A DNA stretch of 64,000 nt. Source: Galbula dea (Eukaryota; Chordata; Aves; Piciformes; Galbulidae). Within the stretch, counting starts at the first letter, position 1, and each line of letters opens with the position of its first letter. The stretch spans positions 1,768,861 to 1,832,860 of the forward strand of contig VWZX01002268.1 in NCBI GenBank assembly GCA_013399015.1, written 5' to 3'. A model generated the notes under the pieces. That model saw nothing but the letters and a program-made list of their open reading frames with translations, searched no databases and had not been told where the DNA came from. Positions 51,577 to 62,178 of this stretch are shown piece by piece. Both the position numbers and the translations under genes were made by a program.

Positions 51577-51714
51577 GGAAAACATTCAGTAGCTTCTGTC
51601 GACTTCTCTTTAGGAAGCAAACTTTGAGTCCCAGTGAGTCTCAGAACCTGTTAGTTCAACATCATTGTTCTCATGAACTTCAGCAAAAAGAAATAACAAA
51701 TCGTGCCTCCCAGG

Positions 51715-52020
51715 AGGCACCAGTACACATTGGTGGCCAACTGGCTGGAAAGCAGATCTGCAGAAAAGACCCTTGGGGTCCTGGTGCACACTAAGCTGAC
51801 CATGAGCCAGCAATGTGCTCTTGCAGCATAGGCCTGCAGACTCCTGGGCTGCATTAGGCAGAGCATTGCTAGCAGGTCAAGGGAAATGATTCTTCCCTCT
51901 CCTCAGCACTGTGAGATGCATTGGGAGTGTTGTGTCCAGTTCTGGGCTCCCCAGCAGACAAGACATGGACTTACTGAAGCGAGCCAAGCAAAGGGCTATG
52001 AAGATGATTAAGGGATTAAC
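51715..52020 (+). mobile_element. CR1 LINE fragment, C-terminal ORF2 region, plus strand
   Basis: In frame on the plus strand the sequence shows peptide pieces VLVHTKLTMSQQCAL, LLGCIRQS and, after frameshifts, MDLLKRAKQRAMKMIKG. These correspond to the conserved C-terminal part of CR1 ORF2 (VLVD.KL.MSQQCA...LGCIR.S, VQFWAP, MD.LERVQRRATKMIKG). Internal stops (for example after QCALAA near 51830) and a small deletion near 51915 make it a dead copy. The fragment ends abruptly near 52020, before the usual 3' UTR, so it is truncated at both ends. It may begin as early as 51640. Confidence 0.87.
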
Positions 52021-53917
52021 TCTAAAAAAGTAGCCTTTACTCCTAGTATTTGTGGTTAAAATAAAAACTTTTACTCTACAAGTTAATGATTGTGGCTGAA
52101 CAGCTGCTACAGCCACTGCTGGAGGAGAAAGCAGCAATTTAATAAAGAGTAAAGTGATAATTATCCAGCATCCTGATTCATTTTAAGATATGGCATCTTC
52201 AAGCAACAGAACACACATACTCTCTTTAATTGAGAACTGAAAACATTTCCTTGGGCTAGCTAAATATCTAGTTGACTGAATTTTCATTAAAAAAAGAAAA
52301 CCTGTGACATGATCCCCTGGGGAGAATGTTCTTCAATTATAAACACCTATGTTTCATTTTATATTCTCCTCACATACCTTCCTGAGAAGTCCACATTAAG
52401 GTCATGCCATAAATCTCTTCAGAAGCAGACAATGTTTACTACCATACATACTTTTTCCAGATCAAGAATAAATAAGAAGGCATTCTCCACATCTGGACAG
52501 CATTGCATACAATGTATTTTCAGTGCTACTAAACCACAAACCTTCCCTCAATTTTCCTCCACAAATGGTATCAGCTGTATTTCATACTCCTCCATAGAGA
52601 GCACAGTTTTCCTCCACCTTCTGAAAAGCTGGTATAGGGAATGCTTTCAGGAGATGACCTCCTGTTATGCTACTGGCATAAGGAAGAGAGAAGGTGGGCA
52701 ACTCTTCCAAAAGGAAGAGAGGATTTATGACAAATTAGTCATTGATCTTGTTCTGGCCTCATCCCTCAGGATTTCTTTCTGGCCATAGAGGTAATGTAGC
52801 AAAGGCAGAGGAATTAAGCTGAATGATCTTGCTCAGCCTCATTTCACCTGTGTGTGTTACTCTGTCAGTCCTTTCCACTGCTGCCTCACTTCTTAAAATC
52901 CAGCTGAGCTGTGCATCTCTTCGTGACAGTATCTATCAATGCAGATCTATAGATCTGCATCTAGATTACTAGATCCTGCTGCTCTATTAATCCATATGCT
53001 GTCAAGACTTTGAAATTTATCCTCCAGTCTCTGAGCACGTCACACATTTTCTGCCTGCCACCTGCTCCTCTTCCAGTCTTGCTATTCCCTACTACATTCA
53101 AAAAGTTGCTGTGGGATCCATCATCTTCATATGCCTCTGACAGCTCTGCCCCTGTACCCCAGGATATCTCATCCCATCTCTGAGCTCTTTCAACTTAGAC
53201 ATGCTCCCTTTACCCTAGCTTCCTTCTTTCCCAGCAGGAGTTTCATGGTCTGAAAGGAGAGAACTTCTACAGTTACCCTGCAGGTCTCTTTTAGCATTAG
53301 CCATAACACCTATTGATCATTACTGTTTGTTAATAGCTGGGTGGATGGTAATTTTGGTTTCTCTGGCTGCTGCTTCTGAGTAGGTCCTTATGTGTAACAA
53401 CTCTGCACTCAGGACACCACTCTCCTTTCCCTAGCCCTCATTTACCTCATTCTTTTGAGGCTGCAGACTCTCCTTAGCTGCTGTTTACTACAGATTTGTC
53501 AGCTGCTGAAGCTGGGAGCCCCTGGTCAGGTGCTGCAAACATCTGTCTGGAAGCATACACTACTGAAGAAGGAAAAGGACAGAGAATAGGCGTTTGACAC
53601 TTGTGCACTGTGAGGAGAACTGAAGGTAGAGGAGAAAGATGCAATATGCAGCTGCTCAGAAGAGGGACAAGAAGTGGGAAGGTGAAGAAAGTAAAGCAAG
53701 AAGAAAGTCTATTATTGTCCTATATGATAACAACAATTGTGTTTATTTGTTCTAGAAACCTTTGCACAATGGAGTTTGGGAGCAAAGCCAAGCATTAAAC
53801 TTATAATACCTTCTGTGTTGATCTATGTCTGAGCTGAATGATATCACCACGGCTCAGTTTATAATGTAGGACAGACAGGAACATGTTATAAAATGCACCT
53901 GAACCACATTTATCCCG
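52021..53917. other. Unique non-coding sequence, no gene seen
   Basis: The 159-codon frame at 52309-52788 has no recognised domain. A perfect 22-bp palindrome lies at 52939-52960. The stretch 53020-53480 is rich in C and T on the plus strand, without a recognised repeat. Confidence 0.6.
52939..52960. repeat. Perfect 22-bp palindrome
   Basis: The left arm ATGCAGATCTA is followed directly by its exact reverse complement, with no spacer. A related 'ctagattactagatc' sequence continues on the right. It could form a short cruciform or bind a symmetrical protein dimer. No known transposon terminus was recognised. Confidence 0.9.
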
Positions 53918-54364
53918 TGTTCAGCTTTTTGCCCCTCACTACAAGAAAGAAATTGAGGTGATGGAGCATGTCCAAAGAAGGGCAGTGAAGCTGGTGGAAG
54001 GGCCTGGAGAACAATTCTTATGAGGAGTGCTGAGGGAACTGGTGTTGTTCAGCCTGGAGAAGAGAAGGCTCAGGGGAGGCCTTATAGCTCTCTACAACTA
54101 CCTGAAAGGTGGCTGGAGGGAGGTGGGGGTCAGCCTCTTCTCTCAAGTAAAAAGCAGTAGCACAAGAGGAAATGGCCTCAGGTTGTGCCAAGGGAGCTTT
54201 AGATTGGTTATTAGGAAAAATTTCTTCACCAAAAGGGTTCTCAAGCACTGAAACAGGCTGCCCATGGAAGTGGTTGAGTCGTCATCCCTGGAAATGCATA
54301 GTTGTGGCACAACAGTTGGACTTAATAATATCACAGGTCTTTTCCAACCTAATCCAATGATTAT
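53918..54364 (+). mobile_element. CR1 LINE 3' fragment (avian type), plus strand
   Basis: Forward CR1 blocks run without a gap from the end of ORF2: 'gcccctcactacaagaaagaaattgaggtg', 'gtccaaagaagggcagtgaag', 'gaggagtgctgagggaactgg', 'ttcagcctggagaagagaaggctcagggg', 'cttatagctctctacaactacctgaaagg', 'ggaaatggcctcaggttgtgcc', 'aggaaaaatttcttca' and 'caggctgcccatggaagtggttgag'. The copy ends with 'ggtcttttccaacctaa' and a degenerate tail. Relative to the usual consensus, a piece of the 3' UTR between 'gttgtggcac' (54310) and 'aacagttggact' is missing, so it carries an internal deletion of a few dozen bases. It is the longest avian-type copy here and a relative of 7001-7372 in opposite orientation. 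Confidence 0.93.
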
Positions 54365-55407
54365 TTTCCTTGAATGGCCCACCTGAGGGACCCACCAAAG
54401 CATCCTGTGATGCTCTGCTACTTGGGCTTTCTCTGTACGCAAACAGAGGTGTTAGGGTCTATTGAAAGTCTGCACCACTGTGGAGCTGAGAAGTAGCCAG
54501 ACACAGGTGCTGGGAACAGTACTGGATCCCGCAACACAGATGCAATATGGACACAACCGACATTAGTACTGGGCAGAAAGGTTCATAGCAATGGATCACA
54601 TAGCAGTATAGTAACCAAAATGGTAATTAACAGACAACCCTTGTCTATTCCAAGTTGCTTGTGAAGTTTTTAGATATGTTTTTTGGGATAGACTTGATTA
54701 AAAAAAGCAGCCAAAATAACCTACCAATATTTGCAAAAATCAAACCCTAAAAGCATTCAAAATCTAACAGTAGTCTTTGTTCTTCCCATACACTTTGATA
54801 TTCAGATGCTTTAATCTCTGTTGTGAAGCCTCCTAGGACATCCCCTTACACATTTAATTTCAATACCATGGGCATAGTTATTTACTAATGCTTTCAGGCC
54901 ATCATTCAGTCCCCTCAGGATAGGTTTCATCTAGCCAATGGCAGATGTCCACAGAGCAGAACAGCCAAGAGGTCAGTGGCTACACTCCTTTCTTTCACAG
55001 TGGAGAGCACTAGACATTTCTAGTGTTCAGCTCATCTTATCTGGAAGCAGACACTTAGATTAGGCAAGATGTAGGTCACATCATTAGGTGTACAGTTAGG
55101 AGAGAAGAGCCCAAACTTACTCTTCATCAGATCCAAGATCAAACATTCCCGTCCCTTGCCCAAATATTCCCTATTGGGTAGGAGCCTCAGAAACAATCTA
55201 CTAGGAAATACAGCGCTTGTGGGAAGAATTTAGGGTGTCTCAGTCTGGGCTTTTTAAGTGGAATGCATCACTAACCATGTAACACAAAACCATAATGAAA
55301 CACAATCTCTTCAGCAAATTTTTGTCAAAAATGTAGTGGCATTGTTGCAAACATTAGTCACTGATGCTTGTAATAGAAAAAAAAAGTTATTTTCAACAAC
55401 ATCTTGG

Positions 55408-55463
55408 AACTACCAAACACACTACTGTCATCTACAACTACCAAATACATTACTGTCATCCAC
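55408..55463. repeat. 28-bp tandem duplication, two copies
   Basis: Unit 1 (55408-55435) and unit 2 (55436-55463) both begin AACTACCAAA and contain TACTGTCATC. They differ at three positions, all C/T transitions. The duplication also makes a repeated peptide in a chance open frame, which should not be read as a protein repeat. Confidence 0.92.
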
Positions 55464-55760
55464 ATTGCATCAACCAACTCCAAAGACGTGAGAAGAAAAA
55501 AAGAGACAAACTTACGTCTCTGGAACAGAAGAGCAGATCCTTTAGGACACTTATAATGTCCTTCATTTGACAGAGGTACTCAGTCCTGCTTGTTCAGCCA
55601 TGCTGCCCCAGAGCAGCTCGTACTTGAAGCCCTGTGGGGTGTTGCAGCAAATCTGCTGCCGACACAGGGGATCACAGGGCTGCCTGTCCTCATTCTCTGC
55701 TCCAACAGAATTGGTCATAGTCAGGTCATGCAGTGTATCCTTTCTCTAAAGTATTTTTCT

Positions 55761-55771
55761 GGGGGGGGGGG
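55761..55771. repeat. G11 homopolymer
   Basis: Eleven consecutive G residues. A run this long is prone to length error in sequencing and can stack with other G runs, but no four-run quadruplex motif is present. Confidence 0.9.
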
Positions 55772-58700
55772 AAGGAAGCTCTTAGCTCTGGACAGTGCCA
55801 TTAATTGATATGCTGTAGGTGACTATTTTTATTATTAATCTTCCACACCTGTGCCCAGTATGTTGGATGGGTGAATTTTAAATAAATTACATTTTGCATA
55901 CTCACTCCCTCTGTGATTTTATTATGCAAATAATGCTCATCTTTTCACCTCTGAAACCATCCACTTGCCACAATTTCAAAGTCAGATTAATTTATAAAAA
56001 TGCTGAGAGAGGCAGATCTTTTTAAAAGACTCAATACAATAAGAACTGATCATTCCTTTGTAATTATTCTATTCCTTTGTAATCTGGAGGGTAAATGGGC
56101 GAGTCCATTGTTTTCAAGTATTTTTTTCTTTTTTTGAAAATAGAAGTTTAATTGCAATTTTTATCTACAGTTATATTCTGTTGTCTTTGTATTTCTGCAG
56201 GTCATCTTAAATTCTGCCTGTCCAACTGGCTATGGGTATTTTATAATTTACTGTGGCACAGACTGCAACTCTGAAAGCAAAAACCACAATAATTTCTTGA
56301 GATGGTTGGGGATGGACAAATTCCCAAAACAAATGGGGACAGGTGGAGAGGCAGGAGAATGCAAGAGGACAAGGAGAGGGAGAGCAGGCAGTTTTCAGGG
56401 CATTCTGCTTGCACTCTGGAGAATACCCTAGAAACTGGCAGAGTTCGCAGCAGGATGTATTGAAAAGATATTGAGCACATAATCCCCAGCTCCTTCATAA
56501 ATGCTGATCTACAGCTGGGTGACATCAGCTGCTGCAGAGCAAGAGCAGTAGTAACAGATGCTACCGATACAGAAGTATGTTGGTTTTGTTAAGCCTCGGG
56601 TTTTGCAAAGGCAGACACAGACTGGTGCCAAACATCGCACTCGTTTTTGACTCTCCATGAGGTTTGAGTGAAGAGTGACTTCCTTTGCCATTTTATCTAC
56701 CAGTCCAAACAGCAGAACCAGTTTCCTCAACATTTGGGGCTTTTCTGCCTAACTGTGGGCGTTTATTAAAGGCTCTCAATGTATGTGTACTGTTCATTTA
56801 TCATGCAGAGCAAGGGTCGGTTGTTCTTGGCTAGAAAATGATGAATATTTCTCAGTGGTTTCTTGACCTTAGTCTCAAAGATTAAGTTAGTCAGCTGTCT
56901 TGGTGGACTGAATACAGTCCTGCTCCATTGGAGTTGGTCCAGTTCCAATTCTAGAAATCCTTGAGAGGACATTTTTCTATTTTATTGGTTCCACATACTT
57001 TCCCCTTTGAGCCGCTCTTCGGCCTAACTAGAAGAGCCAGTAGCCAATGCTTCTGCTAAGGAGTCCTTTTGTCTTTATTTTTTCCAGTTAGTACTTGATC
57101 TTACTGTCTTTAATGAGTGCCTTGTCACCTCTGTCTTATGACTGACTTTGGTGCATCGTAACCAACCAGTAACTGCCAGCCCCAAAGTCACCCACTCTAA
57201 TGATGAATCCAACAGATCAGAGAAATAATTCAAAAGAAGCATTAGCAATCTCAGCTTGCACAAGAAAAAAAAAAGAAACACAATAAAAAGTAGTACTTAT
57301 TTGATCTTCTCATATTTAGCTTCAACTATAGAGATAGCGTAAAGTTGACAGATCTCAAATTTTAATTACCTTGAAATGTGCATGGTGGTTTACCAAACGT
57401 CTTTTTGTTTAAGTCTGTTTAATACAGTGTTTAATTAAACCTCATTCCAGGTCAAAATGATTTAATTAAAAAACTTATTGCCTGTAGGTCCCACATAAAC
57501 AGCATTGAGTACACCTTCTGCTCAGAGACCATATGATCATTGACAAAGCTGCTTCCTTGCTCAGAGAGAAGCTGATTACTTAAAAATCTCTATTACTGGA
57601 AATGGGGAAACATGGAAATGTTTTGCTATTGGTAAATTTCAACACAAAATAGTCTTCCTACAGGAAAGCTCTTTTGTACAGAGATGTGGTGTAAGTGGTA
57701 TCCTTCATGGCAAGCCCAGCACACATCCTCCTCTGAATGGGAAGAGGAGGAGTGAGAAGATACAACCTTTGAAGTCACCCCACAAAGGATATTACTATAA
57801 AACTCTGAAAAAAACCCAAATGCACACATTCCTCTTCTGCCAGGATGCACTTAACACAAAACTAGTAGTTGCTTTAGGATATCTTTAGGTACTCACACCT
57901 GGCCCACAGGATGTCAAATTTGATGCACAACAATCCAGCCATCAGTTTAAAATGTGACGGTACAAACAGTGCTCCGCCAAGGACCTAGGCAATCTTGCAG
58001 AGGCTTGGCATATTTTCCCCTTACCCTTTTAAAATTTTTCAAATGAAAATTTGTCCAAGCTCATGACTATCTTGAGAACCAGTGTCCATCAGCTGTGCAT
58101 TATAACACTTCACAGAATCTCCTGGCCCTGCTTCTCTTCCATTCAACCTACTGTCATGAAAACTATTTTCTGTTTCCTTGCTTTGATGATAACAGATTAC
58201 TATCTGCAACAGGAGACTGAGAAATGCCTGAAGACTTTCAAGGTCCCTCTGAGCAGAGACTATCATTACCTACCATTTCTTATTTGTTACTTAGCTATTG
58301 ATCCTAACTCTGCCAGGGACACCAGCCTTCGTTACACAGTCAAAAGAATCTCTGAAGACAATTAGATTTTCTCCCAAGAGACTCTCCCTTCTGGGCAGAG
58401 TTTGTTCAAAAGATTAGTGAGGGCACATTTTACTGTCTTCTTGAAAAATTTTAGAAGAAATCTAGAAAGATTTACCTTTAGCATGATGTCTACAAAAATT
58501 TGACAGATTTGTTGGGATTGTGGCTTATTTTAAGAGAGCTATTGTCTTTTTTTGGTCTCCATGTTTATTTCTTGCATTTACCTGCTGCTTTCTCACTTAT
58601 TTAGCATGTAATCTTTTGCAGCTTTTGCAGTCCACATTCATAAAGCCCTAAGTGAACCAAAGTGTTGGTCCACAAGAAGGGATTCTAAAATGCTGTCATA

Positions 58701-59804
58701 ATACAAATAAGCACAAAGAAATAACAACAGCATATGGAAAGGATTAACTTTGTCCTCCACTTTTCATCAGTAAGAAAAAGGACTGTAATATTCAAACTGA
58801 AAATAACTAGAATATATTGCAGATCTACTACACATACCAGCTAATATGCAATGAGATTTCACAGAATGTCTCATGATTACCTTCACAGGGAACCAATCTG
58901 CTTATCTGCAGATGAGTTTCATTCTTCATGCTGAAATCATAAAAGAGAGTCCAGGCTGAAGCACACTTAGGTACCTCCAGATCTGACGTGCCTTGTTTTC
59001 GCCTCCTTCACCCCTGTTTCCTCTACCAGGGGTAGGCACACAGGTTTCCCAAAAGGCCACTCAGCTCCACATGGAGATTCCTGGTCTTTGCTTCAAGACT
59101 ATTTAGTAACATATGCCAAGGACATTTTAATGAAGTAGCATGCAGATCTGTCCTCATGCAAACCATCTCCCTTCTCTGTTTATCTAATTCTATAACTACT
59201 TAAAATGCATTAAAGGGAAATGCCCTTGATAAGGCAGAAGAGGAAGTTTTGAAGAAGCATGATTGCTGCTTGATTTTCAGAGGTGTGAAGCCCCCAGAAG
59301 CTCTATGCAGACCTTGGCTTTCTAAAATAAGCCTTGAAGTATTTAATACAGATCTCTTGACACCTTCTACCTTGGAAAAATCAGATTATGCCAGGGAACA
59401 CGTGTACAAAAGCAGTCGCTACTTTTTGTAGGCTATGTGGCCATGAGCAGCTGCTTATTTAAGATAAGTTTTCAACTCTGAATGAGATGCACAGATAGAA
59501 AATGTTGCAATGCTGTGACAAACAAATTATGTAAATATCACACACAAGGAAGCACCCTCAAACAGTGATCTTGTTTGTGTTCTCTCTAAATTTCCATCAT
59601 TATGGATTTTAACTAAACAAACACTGTACTTCTTGTGGTGTTATTTGGTGAGAGAACCCAGTGGGGACTCCACTACTTCTCTAAAGCATGTCCTAAACCT
59701 TTCTAGTCTAAAACCTCCACCACCCACGCTCCTGGACATTTCTACTTTCACCTGCAAAAGTTAACCCTTAATTCTGCTATGTCTTTCCAGATCTCAAAGC
59801 AATT

Positions 59805-59819
59805 GGTTGCTAGGCAACC
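59805..59819. promoter_or_regulatory. RFX-type X-box motif
   Basis: GGTTGCTAGGCAACC is a nearly symmetrical site with arms GGTTGC and GCAACC around TAG; one further base pairs on each side (59804 T, 59820 A). It matches the known RFX family consensus, GTTGC followed by a short spacer and GCAAC. RFX proteins bind such sites at promoters and enhancers of ciliary and endocrine genes. No promoter or gene start is visible nearby, so any role would be as a distal element. The motif match is strong; occupancy is unknown. Confidence 0.45.
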
Positions 59820-62157
59820 ACCCCCTATTTTCCCCGACTTGCTTGTTTAATTGAAGCCTGTGCTAAATAACATCACCAAAGAGGAAAGCACTGTCTAACA
59901 GTGAAAAGTTATTACTAAAGTCATGGGTAGACCTTTGGTATGAGGGTGATGAGTACAGGAAAGCAGTTCCCTCACTAAAACATCCCCTTATGACCAGCAA
60001 GTAACTGCTAAATATACAAGACCTTTTGCCTATTTGTCTCCTAACCCTGCAACAGGAGACCTACATGAAGGCTAGGTCTGCACTGCCTGGTGACCTGCCC
60101 ATGGAGCTCTCACTCTTCTGACTGCTTATCTCTCATCCACAGCACCTGATGGAGCCCTACATGGATGCAGGGAACCACTGAACTGTCTAGCCCTTCTCTG
60201 GGAAGAGACCTAGACCTGTGTTTCCACAGGCAGGACCTGCAGTTGATTTACCCTGCCTGCCTCATGAACAACTGGGGATACAGAGCACCCTTGCAGAACA
60301 AACCAAATTGACAGCACTCCCTGTGTGTATGGGTAAGCATCTCCACCACTGAAGAGTATGATGAGTGCTAACGTGAACAATGAATGTCTTAGCACACAAA
60401 CCCCCTAATTAATGGTTTGGTAGTTGTTAGTCATTAAATTGACTAGTTTCTAGCCAGATAAACTCAGTAAATCAGTTGTACTATGTCATGGCTGCACACT
60501 TCCAGCACTGAGGAACAAAATACTTCTCCATCATGCCTGCCTCACTTTCTTCTCTGTGGCAAGAGAGATTTTCCTAGGAGATAAGAATGTAACATTTCAC
60601 TCAAGATCTTCAAGAACTCAGTTTGTGATACCTGAAATAGTACTACTGATATGGTTGCTTTCTATCTCTTCCTGACCCATGACACATATCTTCAACATCT
60701 ATTCTGCCAGCCAGCTGATAAGACTTGGTCTAAAAGCTCCAAGTGACTAATTGGTAATAATATATCTTAAAGAGAATGCTTTTAATTATGTGTGTTTGAC
60801 ATCTTTATATACGTTTTGTGAGATGCTAAATACATTTTCACCTGGTTTCCACTGATGCCATATGGCAGCTCCAAAAAGCTGAACAAATTAAATGTAATGA
60901 GGCTCATTACAAACAGTAAGATCTGCTATGAAAAGGACTTCATAATTTGCAAGATGACTTTCTGATGGAGGAGATCTGGATACTCCTCTGGAATTTCTAG
61001 TAGATGGCCAGAAATGCTTCTGCCCAGTCAGAGGTACCAGCGAACTTGTGAAGAGAAGTCGTCCTTGGAGCACTTGAAATACGAATAGAAGGCCAAACAG
61101 AAACACCTGTCACAAAACCAGGTGCAAGCCAAACATCCTTAAAAGTGGGGAAACTGAGGGAGATTTCAGTTGATGGATGTAGTAATACTGACTTAGAATC
61201 AGGTAACAGCTTCAGATGGACAGACAACTAGTAAGTCACAGGTACCAGGCCGGAAGTCCAGCTGCAGTACTAGGGTGAAAGAGTGGTAGAGGCAAGAAAT
61301 GGGAAGAAGGTTCTACTAAGGGTTCCATTGGGATGGTCTCTGCCTGTCCTCTCTTCCCTTGAGAGGAAAGGGAGGGTCAGAATATTTCTTGACCCAACAG
61401 AAAAACCCCGTCAAAGTACTGTTAATCAGTATTAAAGATTCACAAAGGGATCACCAGGCTTAGAGCAGCAGTGAAAGCAGCAGCAAAGGCTGCTTGAAGA
61501 GATTCTTTAGGGTTGGTTCACGCTCCACCAAACATGCAGTCACCTCCCTGCCCAACTGTGCAGATCTTGGAGGATAGGTGAGAGGAGAAGTCTCTGAAAA
61601 GGAGGCAAACCTCTGCCATGTTTCCCAGTTCAGTCCAGCAATATGACTTGGCATCCCCTGGAAACAGAAGGGGCAGCCACTGGAGCCTAGTAGAACTGCA
61701 GCAGTCCTGAAAATGTAACACAATCCCTGCCCATCATCTTGTGTTGTACTCCTTCCATCAGGGATACTCAAGTATTTGCAGTAGCACTAAGGACACTTTT
61801 GTGTGACCCCAGAAGTTATAACGTGGACACAAGAAACCCAGGTTTCATCTGCACTGGGGCCAGTCTCACTTGAGCTATGCTAGTTAGAAAAGAGCATCTT
61901 GAGATAATTCTGCAGTGAAAATCTGTCTAGAGCCTTAGAAAAAACCCCAGCTGGAATTACTGTGGGACACATCCACTGCTTAATTACTGTTGGAGTTCTG
62001 GCTCAGAAAGATTAGGTGGTTTATTACAGTTGCTGTCAGAACCAGCCTTCCTCCCTCCTGTGTTTCACATGCAAGTGCATGCTTCTTTGACCTGGCTGGA
62101 GGACAAACCCAACTCACTTGCTTCTGAAATCACTGGATTAAAAGCAGGGTTGGTTTC

Positions 62158-62178
62158 TTATTTATTTATTTATTTAAA
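62158..62178. repeat. Short TTTA repeat
   Basis: About four units of TTTA ending in AAA. A short tetranucleotide repeat of no further note. Confidence 0.85.

Noticed and set aside
52309..52788. 159-codon plus-strand frame
   Set aside because: No similarity to known proteins that I can see. Length is within what chance gives in 64 kb.
61340..61372. Pyrimidine/purine mirror-like patch around 'ttcccttgagagg'
   Set aside because: Arms are short with mismatches; weak hairpin potential within chance.
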